A program made the translations under genes and the position numbers. Below, piece after piece: positions 33,722 through 46,286 of a stretch of DNA of 64,000 nt (positions within the stretch are counted from its first letter, which is position 1; each line of letters opens with the position of its first letter). The stretch is from NCBI GenBank assembly GCA_949987705.1, contig OX465281.1, forward strand, positions 136,262,876 to 136,326,875, read 5' to 3'. The stretch comes from Thereva unica. Taxonomy: Eukaryota > Arthropoda > Insecta > Diptera > Therevidae. The notes beneath the pieces are model-generated. The model was not told the DNA's origin and ran no database searches. It saw only the letters and a list, made by a program, of their open reading frames with translations.

Positions 33722-36158
33722 TGTAACGGTCGGCAATGTCCGAAGGCGCAAGTCAAATAAATCTCCCACGAAAAAATTAATCATCATAAATTGCCGTTGC
33801 TAAGCAATGTTTTATTAAAGAATTCCTTTTTTAAAGAATCCCTCTATTCGTGCCTTTTGGCCCATTCATTTCCCCTATTTTTGGTTCATCTCTTTTTTAA
33901 ATAATTATCCACCAATTTGTTGCCCACGCAACACTTTTCCCCATGGACGCTCCGGACGGCGTCTAAAGACTTAGCCAATCAGGTCGCGACACCTGGACCC
34001 CACCACAAAAAAATCGTTTCTCAAAAATTATTTAGTATGGGTGAAACAGGAAAATGAATAATCCATTCCTTCATTCCATTATAATTATTTATAATTCCTC
34101 TTTTGGGCAATTGCAATTTGACCGGAAAATAGTCGATGGCAATGAGGAATTGCTCCATGTAAACACGATTTTTGGTGAAGAAACTGTGGTGGGAGTAGAA
34201 AAGCTTGAGCTGCTGGCGTCGGTCATTAAGTAGGCAGGAGGCATCAAAGTCGGGTCTAGAGAGTCAGTAAAAGAGTCTGTTCGCGGATGCGTAGTGACGT
34301 GGTGCTGGTGTTATCTGCTGTTCATATCCCGTGGGAAATGTTTAGTGTTCCATTTGTAGTAAGAGAAATTTATGACTGCTTATTTAAAATCAATGTGCGA
34401 TATTTAATAGCGATGTTATCTCATACAAAACGGTTTTTAAATGTGAGAAATTTGCAAAAACAACCGGCGATCTACAAGTAATAACATAGAAGAATTTCGA
34501 TTTCATTGGGTAAGCAAAGTTTGTTATCTTATGTTTTCCTTCCGGTGTGCCGTTTGGTAATTGGCCAATTGTAATCAAAATTAGTGTAGCCAAGAACAGC
34601 CAAAAACAATTATTCACCAGAAAAAATTATATTCAAGGAAAGAAGTAAAGGAAATGAATGGAAAAAAAAATGAAAAGGAAATGAATGGGAAAAAAATGAA
34701 TAATAATGAAAAATGTTGTTTTATACTAATTCAATTTATTTAACACAGGAGAAAGTAATTAATATATATTATAAAAATGTATAGTTATATGATGTCTTAG
34801 TTTCCCACTATTTTTGGAGATATTTTTTTGTTTATTTTATAAGAGACCAAAATATAAATAATAAAAAGAATAATAAAAGAAAAAAAAATTCTTGTACGCT
34901 ATTTTTCTAGTTCTATTTTTTTATATTAATATTTTACTTGAAAGACATTCTTTAACCAAATATATATAATAATGAGAAAAAAAAGGAAACAAGGAAGCCA
35001 AAGCATTGAAAGAGAAAAAATGCAAGAAATTATTTATTGATGGTTGAATGTTATCATTGTTGAGTTAGATTTTGGGGAGAAGTGTTTTTTTTATTAAATT
35101 TTTGAAAAAAAAAAAATTAAGGAAGATATTTCTTTTTCAAGTTGCGATATCAGCACATTTAGAAAAGACAACTTATATTTTTTTTATTTTTTTTATGATT
35201 AGAGTTTAACATGCTTAAGAAAGAAAAGAAAACAGAAAAATAGATATGAAAGTGTTCTAGTTTACTGTTATGAATTAATAATTATACTATATAGAGCTAA
35301 CTTACCAAGTAGATGGTGGCCAACCAAAGAAAGAAAAAAAAAATAAATATAATGAATTTTGTTTTTTTGTAAACCTGAAAGTTTATTGCACGTGCATAGT
35401 TATAAATATACATTAAGGAAAGAAAAAGGACCGTTGTACTAGTAATGTAAGTGTTTTGTGTTTTTTCGTTGTATAACGCTTTCATTCTCCTAATCTAGTT
35501 TGCAATTATGTATATTCGTTTTTTTGTATTTCTCATTTTAAAAAAAAAAGAAAAAAACCGATAATAAAAAGAAAAAAAATTGGTTGAAAGAAAAATTAGA
35601 GTTATTTGATTCTCGACATGTAGGAAAGAAGTAAGGCAGTAGGGGCATGGAGACCGGCGGAGGGGCTGTGTGCCTCGTCACCGAAACCGTAAGTACAATC
35701 AGATTTTAGATTCATTTTCAGCTTCCATCCCCGATCGCATCCGCTCGCATGGCTGCGACCCCGAACCCTCCCTTTAGCCCTCTCTCGATGGCCCCGGACG
35801 AATCACCCTATCGCCCCTCGTAATTTTTATCTTGCAGTATGGCATCAGTGGCACGTAATTTTTAGTTTATTTCAAACTGTCACCCCCATTTTCATTGGCT
35901 CCCTACACTACGAACCCCCCCCCCCCCCATCCGGCGAGCTAGTTAGAGCACCGCTAGACGTGCCCAACCAGGTGTAGTGGAGGCAAATCAAATTTTCTTT
36001 GGCGATATCTCTTCCTAGGATTTCGTCCAGCCACTCTTTTGGTCACTAGTGACCCCTTCCCTTTCCTGTTTTTTTTGTAATGTGTTTACGGCCCCTTGTG
36101 GCAATGGTATCCTTACTTTTTCTTCGAGCATAAGCTCAAACATTCCCCGACTGTTACA
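33722..36158 (+). repeat. 5' LTR of LARD-like element
   Basis: Very long for an insect LTR. AT-rich from 34600 to 35650, then GC-richer with a C-run at 35917. It matches the 3' copy except for scattered substitutions and length changes in A and C runs, so the insertion is young. Small open frames within it occur in both copies but show no protein features. Confidence 0.9.
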
Positions 36159-36162
36159 AAAA

Positions 36163-36310
36163 TGGCGCCCAACGTATGGCAACTCAGTTTGTCAATTTTA
36201 TTACCGGCGCCCATTTTTTTTACAAAAATGGCGCCCAACGTATGGCAACTCAGTTTGTCAATTTTATTACCGGCGCCCATTTTTTTTACAAAAATGGCGC
36301 CCAACGGAGG
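36163..36310 (+). promoter_or_regulatory. Triplicated tRNA-Lys-type primer-binding site
   Basis: TGGCGCCCAACG, matching the tRNA-Lys primer site of Drosophila gypsy-like elements, lies four bases after the LTR (36163) and recurs at 36227 and about 36294 inside a 64-bp tandem repeat (ATGGCAACTCAGTTTGTCAA, then ATTACCGGCGCCCATTTTTT). Each unit also carries CCGGCGCCC. Only the first copy is in the normal priming position. Confidence 0.75.
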
Positions 36311-38275
36311 CTAGTTCCTTCTAGTCTATATTCTTAACTCGGTTATGTCTGTTAGTCACTTGTTGACTTCACCTTTATTCTTATTCGGCAATTTTGTTTT
36401 CTTCTTCCTTTTGGAAGGTTTCTCACTCCGAGTTAGTTTTGCTTTCTATTCTGTAGTCTTTCCGTTTGTAAGACCGATATTATTAGTCTCCTTTTTCTGT
36501 GGCAACGGCCATCGAGAGAGACCGGTAGTGGACTTCCTTCTTCAATGTTAGTTCCCCTTCTTAGTCCAAGTCCCTCCGGTCATGTGGGTATGGGTTTTGG
36601 TACCTGCCGCGGTATCATCTCCCCTACAGCTGTTCAACGTGAACGTATGGTTCAATAACTTCTTTTTGCGGCACCTTCCAATTTTTTTACCTTTTTCGTT
36701 CATGTGAGTTGGTCTGATCCTAGTACCAAGCGCCTTCGCTTGCTAGTGCGACAACTCTTGTGGGGTAATCAGTGAGGGGCCTTTAGCTTGTCTGGCTGCA
36801 TGTGGCTGATGTTCACATGGCTTGCGCGGAGGTATCACCAGCTGGTTGTCTCTTCCATGGACGAGGCAATATCGCTCATTTTTCTTTGTCTTCCTTTCTC
36901 TCTAGCATGGCCAAGTTAATGGGGAGGCGCTCGGCTTGCATAGATCCTGGTAACAGGCAGTATACTGCCTGCCAGCGCGGTAAGTCGGCCGTCCTTCCAT
37001 TAATGCGGTCCCGTATGGTTCTCTGATTGAACAGCCTTCCGGAATTTCAGTCGTGTCGTCGTCGGTACTGATCCGTGCGGGTTGCTGCGAGCGGGGATGG
37101 ATGCTGAAAGTGTAGAATCAATCGAGGCGATGGATACCCACTCTCCTCGGTTGATTGATAACTGGTAAGTACGGAAATGTTGAGAGGTATTCGACCTCTC
37201 CGCTGGGAACCATGCTCTTGTTTGTCTACTTTAAAGTGAGTAGCCCTAAGAAGGCATCTCGCCGGCTTCACCGGTTAACTGATAGGGTGCCTTAAGCCGC
37301 TTAGTCTTTCCCCGCGGTGGCACACCTCTTTGTTCTTCCTTGGTTGTCTGGGGCCAAGGCTTAATAGGGTTATATGTTTTTTTGTGTTGGGGCTGCCAGA
37401 CCAGTTCCCCCCCCTTGAGGCAAGGTCTCCTCAATTTTTGTATTTATGCTTTGGGTTAGAGAGATTTTCGCAGGCGAAGGTGCCTGCTGCAGTGCCTTAG
37501 CCTTTAATTATTTCCATGTCTTCACTTTTTACATTCGTTCTTCTTGAACATTTCAATTTATAGATCTTTTACTAGCAGCAGTCTCTGCTTTTGATTTGTT
37601 CCCGTCAGTCTGTTTCGCTGTCTGGCTAACAAGCGCAGCGCTTGGCACTGCGCGAGTCAGTCCTGACCATGGAACCTCCTCTTTGTTCTTTTCAATTTTA
37701 GTATGGTTTGATGGACGCCTTGTCATTGAGTCTGCTCTCGTCTGGGTTGCAGGCGTGATATCGCCTGACCTTGCGACAGGCTTGGTGACAAGGTCAAGTG
37801 TAGTGTGTTTTCGGTGGGGTCTGGTTGCAAGTGGCTGATGTTCACTTGGCCAGATCGTTGGTTGCCTGGTGGCGTTTGTGTTTGTCCCGAAGTTCCATCA
37901 GATCCCGTTCAGTCGTAGTCCTTCTGTCGTCTTTCCTGCCTGGTCTTGGCAGTGTTGCTGACCCGCAGTGGAGCGGCAGTCCGGCTGCCAATCCCTAACA
38001 GAGACTACCCCCTGTTCTCTTAACTCCTTTATATACCGGTCTAAACGAAAATTCTCTTCACTGAGGCGAACCATTCATGCCTCGTGTCATTTTGTAATTG
38101 ATAATCCGTATTATTTTGTTTGCAGTGTTGCACCACTTTCCATTACAATGAATTCTATTTTCATTTATCTCCTTTTTTTTTGAAAAAGAAAAAAAACCTT
38201 TTTATTTATCATCTAACCTCTTGCTACCTGGAAGAAAGTAATTTTTTTTGATCAAGCCTGAAGCTTATCTTTATT
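36311..38275 (+). other. LARD internal region, left part (non-coding)
   Basis: About 2 kb of GC-richer DNA with no long open frame and no retroviral motif. GTGGCTGATGTTCAC recurs near 36801 and 37831, and a ~190-bp block at 37236 is repeated at 39914. The non-coding interior is expected for LARDs. Confidence 0.6.
37236..37432 (+). repeat. Duplicated ~190-bp LARD block, copy 1
   Basis: Shares AAGGCATCTCGCCGGCTTCA, a CCGCTTAG phrase, GGTGGCAC, GGCCAAGGCTT and GCTGCCAGACCAG, in the same order, with copy 2 at 39914-40110. It contains short self-complementary stretches (GCCGGCTTCACCGGTT). Confidence 0.75.
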
Positions 38276-39105
38276 TTGACATGAATATGTCTTATCCCTG
38301 GAGTCTATTTGAAAGAATGTGCGGAGACGAAAATCGTTACCATGACTCATTATTGTTTAGCATACTTTTAGGATAAATTTTTGTTTTTTTTGCTGTTTTT
38401 GTTGTTTTTGTTGCTTTTGCTGTTTTTGTTGTTTTTGTTGTTTTTGTTGTTTTTGCTGTTTTTGTTGGTTTTGTGTTATTTGTTGTTTTTGCTGTTTTCG
38501 TTGTTTTTGTTGTTTTTGCTGTTTTTGTTGGTTTGGTTGTTTTTGTTGTTTTTGCTGTTTTTGTTGTTTTTGTTGTTTTTGTTGTTTTTGCTGTTTTTGT
38601 TTTTTTTTGCTGTTTTTGTTGTTTTTGCTGTTTTTGTTGTTTTTGTTGCTTTTGCTGTTTTTGTTGTTTTGGTTGCTTTTGCTGTTTTTGTTGTTTTTGT
38701 TGTTTTTGCTGTTTTTGTTGTTTTTGCTGTTTTTGTTGTTTTTGCTGTTTTTGTTGTTTTTGGCATTTTTGTTGTTTTTGCTGTTTTTGTTGTTTTTGCT
38801 GTTTTTGTTGTTTTTGCTGTTTTTGTTGTTTTTGCTGTTTTGTTGTTTTTGCTGTTTTTGTTGTTTTTGCTGTTTTGTTGTTTTTGCTGTTTTTGTGGTT
38901 TTTGCTGTTTTGTTGTTTTTGTTGTTTTTGCTGTTTTTGTTGTTTTTGTTGTTTTTGTTGTTTTTGCTGCTTTTGTTGTTTTTGTTGTTTTTGCTGTTTT
39001 TGTTGTTTTTATTGTTTTTGTTGTTTTTGTTTTGGTTTTTGACATGAATATGTCTTATCCTTGGGGTCTATTCATGTCTACTGTGCCATCGAGAAGCCAT
39101 GGCAC
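38276..39105 (+). mobile_element. HINE-like element with expanded minisatellite
   Basis: Same family as 13262-14638. It opens TTGACATGAATATGTCTTAT at 38276 and shares about 95 bp with that copy, and ends with the GTGCCAT...ATGGCAC hairpin (39083-39105) before a T run. Between lies a 660-bp repeat. A second copy of the opening phrase stands at 39039, next to the hairpin. Elements with a variable tandem block between sub-terminal repeats are described for DINE-1/HINE. Confidence 0.6.
38377..39036. repeat. (TTTTTGTTGTTTTTGCTG)n minisatellite
   Basis: Repeats of GTTTTT with the last base pair alternating TG/CTG. Translates into long Phe/Leu/Val or Lys/Thr frames in several phases that are not genes. 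Confidence 0.95.
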
Positions 39106-40838
39106 TTTTTTTTTTTTCAATACATTGTTACTTGGAAGTCTTTTGGTTATCTATTTTCCATTTTGACTTTTCTTACCTATTTCCATCCTCATATACTTAT
39201 AAAGGATTCTCTTTTTGTGTTATTTACCCTTTTTACTTAAATAATATCTTTATAAAGGCTCCTCATCTACTTTCTTCATTTTGTTTCTCTTATTTAGAAT
39301 CATGCGATCACTGAATTTTGGCCACTACCATTGCTACTGGTTTTCTTCTTCACATATTTCATCAACTTTTTTTGGTCATTGCTCCTTCCTTTTGCATCGA
39401 GACTTTTCTCATTCTTTTCCTTCACGGGACATCCTCCTTAAAGTAAATAGGAAAAAAAATCACTCAATTTTTTTTTTGATTCTGTTTTCATAAGCTTTCT
39501 TCACACCTTATGGTGTTGAATCTCACTCTTCGCAATTTTAGTTAATTTCATGCCCGTCTCCCTCCTCACATGCTTGCAATTTGTTCTTCATTTTTTTTCT
39601 TATATCATATACTCATAAAGATTTGTTCCTTGCTTATCCTTTCAATTTTTCTTCTCATTCAGAATTACCGAGTATTGAATCTTCGCCACTGCTCCTACTA
39701 CTAGCTTCTTCCTTCATGTGTTTCCTAAACTTTTCTTCAGTCATTGGTTCGTCCGTTTTCTTAGTTGTAACTTTTCTCGTTCTCCCTCGCGGGACCCACT
39801 TCAACTTAATTAATAGTATCAATTCCCTCCAACCTTTTTATTTAGCCCATGAGCTTCGTCATTTTCCTTAATTCGGTACTTCAGGATCTCAGACAGTGAG
39901 ATGTTCGGAAGCCTAACCCGAGTCGCCCTAATAAGGCATCTCGCCGGCTTCACCGGTCAACTGACAGGGGTGCCTTTAAGCCGCTTAGGTAGCTTCCCTG
40001 GCGGTGGCACTCCTCCTTGTTTTTCCTTCGATCGTCTGGGGTCAAGGCTTGAGTTCATCGTCCAGCCGGAGTTGCCAGACCAGCTCCCCCGAGACACGGT
40101 CCTCTCGGTCATCTAATTCGCACCAGCCTGTCCGCGTGGATGCTGGCCTTTACTACTGCTTCCTTCGGGTCGAGTAGTCCGGACAGGTGAGGTCATGGGT
40201 AAGATGCGGCCTGTGACCTCCGAAAGTGGTGACGTCCTACTGCATAGCCCGTCCCTTCCCAGTTTCATTCTCCCCTAGGCCAGAGTAGATTTTCATGGAC
40301 GGGAGGAGGCTATTGGTCATTAGGTTCAGGGCCGCGATGATGACGCTGAATCAGTGAGCCTGTAGCCTACTCGGGTGGAATAATTTAGGGTTGATTGATC
40401 GCATGGACAGGTGTTACCTAGTCCATCGGTGACTAATTCCTAGATCATTCCTCCCAGGAAATCAAACGCGCGCAGAGGGTACCCTATGGACCACTGCATT
40501 TCTATACAATAGCCAAAATCTATGTCACTTTTCACCCTTCCCTCTCTAACACTCTCCAAATTATTTGAATGGATCAAAGCACTCCGACCAATTTTTTTGC
40601 ACTAGTTGTCATGAACTCTCGTCATATTTTCCTACTTCATCGAGAGCATCTCAGGGTCGTGGGTCGAGCCACACGTTTTTGTTGGTCACCTTCCAACAGA
40701 CGAAAATTTTGCCCGGCAACTCAGTCGGAAGCATGAGACTCTTCATCTCAGGGTCATGGGTCGAGCCACACGTCTAAAGGCCTCCTCGTCTTTCGGCTCC
40801 TCTCTCCCTTCTCTTCGTTCGGTCTAGAGTATCCGCGT
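39106..40838 (+). other. LARD internal region, right part (non-coding)
   Basis: T-rich at first, then GC-richer from 39890. ATCTCAGGGTC(G/A)TGGGTCGAGCC occurs twice (40648 and 40747). No protein motif. Confidence 0.55.
39914..40110 (+). repeat. Duplicated ~190-bp LARD block, copy 2
   Basis: Diverged copy of 37236-37432 in the same orientation, including the GCCGGCTTCACCGGT palindromic core. Confidence 0.75.
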
Positions 40839-43222
40839 TGTAACGGTCGGCAATGTCCGAAGGCGCAAGTCAAATAAATCTCCCACGAAAAAATTAATCA
40901 TCATAAATTGCCGTTGCTAAGCAATGTTTTATTAAAGAATTCCTTTTTTAAAGAATCCCTCTATTCGTGCCTTTTGGCCCATTCATTTCCCCTATTTTTG
41001 GTTCATCTCTTTTTTAAATAATTATCCACCAATTTGTTGCCCACGCAACACTTTTCCCCATGGACGCTCCGGACGGCGTCTAAAGACTTAGCCAATCAGG
41101 TCGCGACACCTGGACCCCACCACAAAAAAATCGTTTCTCAAAAATTATTTGGTATGGGTGAAACAGGAAAATGAATAATCCATTCCTTCATTCCATTATA
41201 ATTATTTATAATTCCTCTTTTGGGCAATTGCAATTTGACCGGAAAATAGTCGATGGCAATGAGGAATTGCTCCATGTAAACACGATTTTTGGTGAAGAAA
41301 TTGTGGTGGGAGTAGAAAAGCTTGAGCTGCTGGCGTCGGTCATTAAGTAGGCAGGAGGCATCAAAGTCGGTCTAGAGAGTCAGTAAAAGAGTCTGTTCGC
41401 GGATGCGTAGTGACGTGGTGCTGGTGTTATCTGCTGTTCATATCCCGTGGGAAATGTTTAGTGTTCCATTTGTAGTAAGAGAAATTTATGACAGCTTATT
41501 TAAAATCAATGTGCGATATTTAATAGCGATGTTATCTCATACAAAACGGTTTTTAAATGTGAGAAATTTGCAAAAACAACCGGCGATCTACAAGTAATAA
41601 CATAGAAGAATTTCGATTTCATTGGGTAAGCAAAGTTTGTTATCTTATGTTTTCCTTCCGGTGTGCCGTTTGGTAATTGGCCAATTGTGATCAAAATTAG
41701 TGTAGCCAAGAACAGCCAAAAACAATTATTCACCAGAAAAAATTATATTCAAGGAAAGAAGTAAAGGAAATGAATGGAAAAAAAAATGAAAAAGAAATGA
41801 ATGGAAAAAAAATGAATAATAATGAAAAATGTTTTTTATACTAATTCAATTTATTTAACACAGGAGAAAGTAATTAATATACATATATTATAAAAATGTA
41901 TAGTTATATGATGTCTTAGTTTCCCACTATTTTTGGAGATATTTTTTTGTTTATTTTATAAGAGACCAAAATATAAATAATAAAAAGAAAAAAAAAAGAA
42001 TAATAAAAGAAAAAAAATTCTTGTACGCTATTTTTCTAGTTCTATTTTTTTATATTAATATTTTACTTGAAAGACATTCTTTAACCAAATATATATAATA
42101 ATGAGAAAAAAAGGAAACAAGGAAGCCAAAGCATTGAAAGAGAAAAAATGCAAGAAATTATTTATTGATGGTTGAATGTTATCATTGTTGAGTTAGATTT
42201 TGGGGAGAAGTGTTTTTTTTTATTAAATATTTGAAAAAAAAAAAAAATTAAGGAAGATATTTCTTTTTCAAGTTGCGATATCAGCACATTTAGAAAAGAC
42301 AACTTATATTTTTTTTATTTTTTTTATGATTAGAGTTTAACATGCTTAAGAAAGAAAAGAAAACAGAAAAATAGATATGAAAGTGTTCTAGTTTACTGTT
42401 GTGAATTAATAATTATACTATATAGAGCTAACTTACCAAGTAGATGGTGGCCAACCAAAGAAAGAAAAAAAAATAAATATAATGAATTTTGTTTTTTTGT
42501 AAACCTGAAAGTTTATTGCACGTGCATAGTTATAAATATACATTAAGGAAAGAAAAAGGACCGTTGTACTAGTAATGTAAGTGTTTTGTGTTTTTTCGTT
42601 GTATAACGCTTTCATTCTCCTAATCTAGTTTGCAATTATGTATATTCGTTTTTTTGTATTTCTCATTTAAAAAAAAAAAGAAAAAAACCGATAATAAAAA
42701 GAAAAAAAATTGGTTGAAAGAAAAATTAGAGTTATTTGATTCTCGACATGTAGGAAAGAAGTAGGGCAGTAGGGGCATGGAGACCGGCGGAGGGGCTGTG
42801 TGCCTCGTCACCGAAACCGTAAGTACAATCAGATTTTAGATTCATTTTCAGCTTCCATCCCCGATCGCATCCGCTCGCATGGCTGCGACCCCGAACCCCC
42901 CCTTTAGCCCTCTCTCGATGGCCCCGGACGAATCACCCTATCGCCCCTCGTAATTTTTATCTTGCAGTATGGCATCAGTGGCACGTAATTTTTAGTTTAT
43001 TTCAAACTGTCACCCCCATTTTCATTGGCTCCCTACACTACGAACCCCCCCCATCCGGCGAGCTAGTTAGAGCACCGCTAGACGTGCCCAACCAGGTGTA
43101 GTGGAGGCAAATCAAATTTTCTTTGGCGATATCTCTTCCTAGGACTTCGTCCAGCCACTCTTTTGGTCACTAGTGACCCCTTCCCTTTCCTGTTTTTTTT
43201 GTAATGTGTTTACGGCCCCTTG

Positions 43223-46200
43223 CACAGTAGGAAATTTGTTCTAGGCTAGGTGGACAAAAATGCAAAAACCAATGTTTATCAACACCTTCAAAATCACTGA
43301 AAAAATATTCTTCAATCTTTCGTTCTTTTGTATATTTCTTAGAAAAGACCATAACATAGCCGAAACTAGCCGAATTCCAAACCGATTGTCGCCATAGCCA
43401 ACAGGCAGTTCTGCTGACGCGTTGTTATCGTCCATGATATTTTATTTTTATAATTTTTTTTTGAAAAGTTTTTGTAGTGAATATTGTAAATACAGGTTAG
43501 TTCTTTCGCTTAGCACTACTTTTATAATGTTGCTTGAATGTAAGGGTATCATAAGCAAGACATTGTTGAATAGTTTGTTTTACTAACTTTGAACATTATA
43601 GAAGAAAAAGTACCGCTGAGTACCGCATTATTTCTTAGTTTTTTTGGTAGTGCAACTAATTTATGATACTTTCGCAAAAAAACAGCTATCCCAAATTATC
43701 ACTTTGGAAAATATAATGCTTTTTATTTATAGAGTACAATGGAGGCTCACGCAATTGAAATAACGAAAAACGAACTATTTTTTTACTTTTAAAGCAAAAC
43801 GATTTCTTTGGATTATCTCACTATATGTGTAAAGAAAAATTGTGTAAATATATTTATGGTCGATTTAATTTTAGTGAATGTTCTGAAGATATTGACAAAA
43901 GTTTGAATATTACTGTGAAAAGCTTTGTGTCGGAATTAATTAGTAAGTGAAAATCTAGCGGACAATACTTGACAGATTCGTGCAGAAGAATTCGGAATGG
44001 TTGAATTCTAGGGTTAGCCTACCAATGTTGACTGATTTCTCTCAGTCAGGACCAAGTACTCGTACTTCTCTTAAGCGTGGAAGACCTCGAAAATTATTTA
44101 CAGACGGCTCCGAAAAAAAGAAGAGACGCGATGTTAGTTCTCCTGTAAGTAAGATACACCACGAGAAACTTGCTTTTGCCGCACAAAAAAGTTTAATTAC
44201 GAGCGGGAAAAGGACCGTTGCCAATGTGGTTAAGCTCGCTATGACTTCAACTCCTCGAAGTTTGAGGAAAATGCAAAGTGCTCCAACTGCATCTTGTTCA
44301 GCGTTTTCGTCATATACACCCGAAGAAGCTCTCTCTCTCATGATGGATACTGGCCTAAGTAAAGAGAACTATCATACAATTCATAGTGGAGCAAAGAATA
44401 AGGGAGCAAACATATATCCACCTTATAATGTGATAGTTGAAGCTAAGAAAAAATGTTATCCTGAAAATATTTCTGTTACGGAAAAAGAAGCTATAATTCC
44501 TCTGAAAGATTTATTAGAGCACACGGTTAAGCGATTGTTTTACGTTCAGTCGGAAGTAATAGAAAGAATTCCAGGAAATATAGAAAACATCAATGTGACA
44601 TACAAATGGGGCTTAGATGGCAGTGGAGGTCATAGCATTTATAAACAGAATTTTAGAGATAATTCAGTGTGTGCAGATTCCCATAATTTGCTGGTTACTG
44701 TGGTGCCTTTGGAAATATCGACTAATACGATTGAAAATAAGAAATCGATATTATGGAAGAATACCAGTACTTCCAGCACAAAATACTGCCGGCCTATTTT
44801 CTTTAAATTGACAAGAGGAACGTCAGAAAGCATAAAAGATGATTACAGAAGCATTGAAGCACAAATTAATGAACTCCAATGTAACTCTGTGACTATCAAT
44901 AGTCAAAGGACATTGAATGTTAACCCCATACTTGTGTGTACTATGGTAGATGGGAAGACTGTAAATACACTGACTGAGACTGCTTCATCACAAGCCTGCA
45001 ACATTTGCAAAGCAACACCTAAGGATATGAATAACCTATCAAAAGTTCTTAGAAGACCGTGCAATATTGATTCTTATAAATTTGGTATATCCATTCTTCA
45101 TGCGTATTTGCGATGCTACGAATTTTCGCTACATGTTTCGTATAAACTGGAGTTAAAACAATGGCAGGCTCGAGGCAAAGATGCTCAAGCAAGAGTAAAC
45201 TTGCGAAAAAATGAGATTAGTTCAAAATTTTATGAAGAAATGGGTTTAGTAGTGGATCTCCCAAACAAGGCGGAGGAAACTCCAATGACGGGAACACAGC
45301 TCGAAAGCTCTTTGACAATGCCGAAAAAGCAGCAAGTATTACTGGACTTGATGAAAATATCATAAAACGATTTTCAAACATCCTCATCCCAATTTCAAGT
45401 TGTCATTATATAAAAATAGACGAATTTAAAAACTATTGTTTAGATACAGCCAAGTTGGTGATTAAGACATATGAGTGGTACAAAATGAGTGCATCAGTTC
45501 ACAAATTGCTAATTCATGGAAGCGACATAATCAAGTCTTTACCGTTGCCTGTAAGACAAATGTCCGAAGGCGTGATTGAATCAAGCCATAAACTTTATAA
45601 AAATATTCGCCTATTTCACTCGAGGAAATCATCAAGGGTTAATTGTAACACTGATATAATAAACATGTTGCTTGTCAATTCTGACCCTGTAATATCTGCA
45701 TACAGAAAAACCACGAAGAAAAACAGAAAACCTTTTTCAAAATAAGTCATGCAAAGTTAGATATTCCAAGTTTTTTAGATCAGGGAGCTATGGATTGCGC
45801 AGATGATATTGACGAAGATTTTCTTAATGACATGTAAATATTTATTTATTTTTGTTTTGCTGAATTACTAAATCTTGAATCATGTTTTCATTTTCATTTT
45901 TTATTTACCTCTATAGGGTGTTAAAAAATTAATAAAGTTAAAAATGGTACACTCACATCACAGCACAGTGTTTGTATTCAATTCCAAATACAACTTAATT
46001 TTAGCCCACCTAGAACAACAAATTTTCTGAATGTTGATTTTCTGAGCCCAAATTCGTAATCAGCAGTCCAAAAAACCTTTATATACCAATTATTCGCGCC
46101 CCTACTTGGAAATTTCTCAGTTTTCCACATTTTGGTCCGCCATATTGGATCCGCCATTTTGAATTTTGCATTTCTGACCCCAAATTCGAAATCAGCACCC

Positions 46201-46286
46201 CAAAAAACCTTTAAAGACCAATTGTTTAGGCTCCTACTCATCACCTTGAATTTTGTCCAGCTAAATCGGCATTTTTTCCCAGTGTG
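43223..46286 (+). mobile_element. Transib transposon, 3.06 kb
   Basis: The ends are CACAGTAGGAAA and, reversed, CACACTGGGAAA. Both open with a heptamer close to the CACAGTG recombination signal, as in Transib. The target duplication is 5 bp and GC-containing (CCTTG at 43218-43222 and 46287-46291), also the Transib rule. It encodes a RAG1-related transposase. Right subterminal DNA contains two diverged copies of a ~75-bp unit (CCCAAATTCG... CCAAAAAACCTTTA). Confidence 0.88.
43980..45745 (+). pseudogene. Transib transposase (RAG1-like core)
   Basis: Cuts at CAC-ended termini by a nick-hairpin mechanism in this family. Visible features: a basic region SLKRGRPRKLFTDGSEKKKR; YKWGLDGSGGHSIYKQNF with the first catalytic Asp (about 44610), clearly RAG1/Transib-like; CTMVDGKTVNTLTETASSQACNICKA with the likely second Asp and a CxxC (about 44940-45010); and PLPVRQMSEGVIESSHKLYK with the catalytic Glu (about 45565). 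A frameshift near 45340 separates the last part. Upstream of 43980, FVSELIS and SSGQYLTDSC lie in another frame with two stops, so the N-terminus is also damaged. Confidence 0.85.

Noticed and set aside
34287..34617. Small frames repeated at 41403-41733
   Set aside because: They lie in the two copies of a non-coding LTR; repetition reflects the LTR pair, not conservation.
38381..39166. Long Phe/Leu/Val-rich and Lys/Thr-rich open frames in several phases
   Set aside because: They are translations of a GTTTTT-type minisatellite; frames are open in several phases and on both strands.
40331..40365. Possible box C/D snoRNA-like GATGATGA...CTGA
   Set aside because: No terminal stem or complementary guide region seen; too short a match to support.
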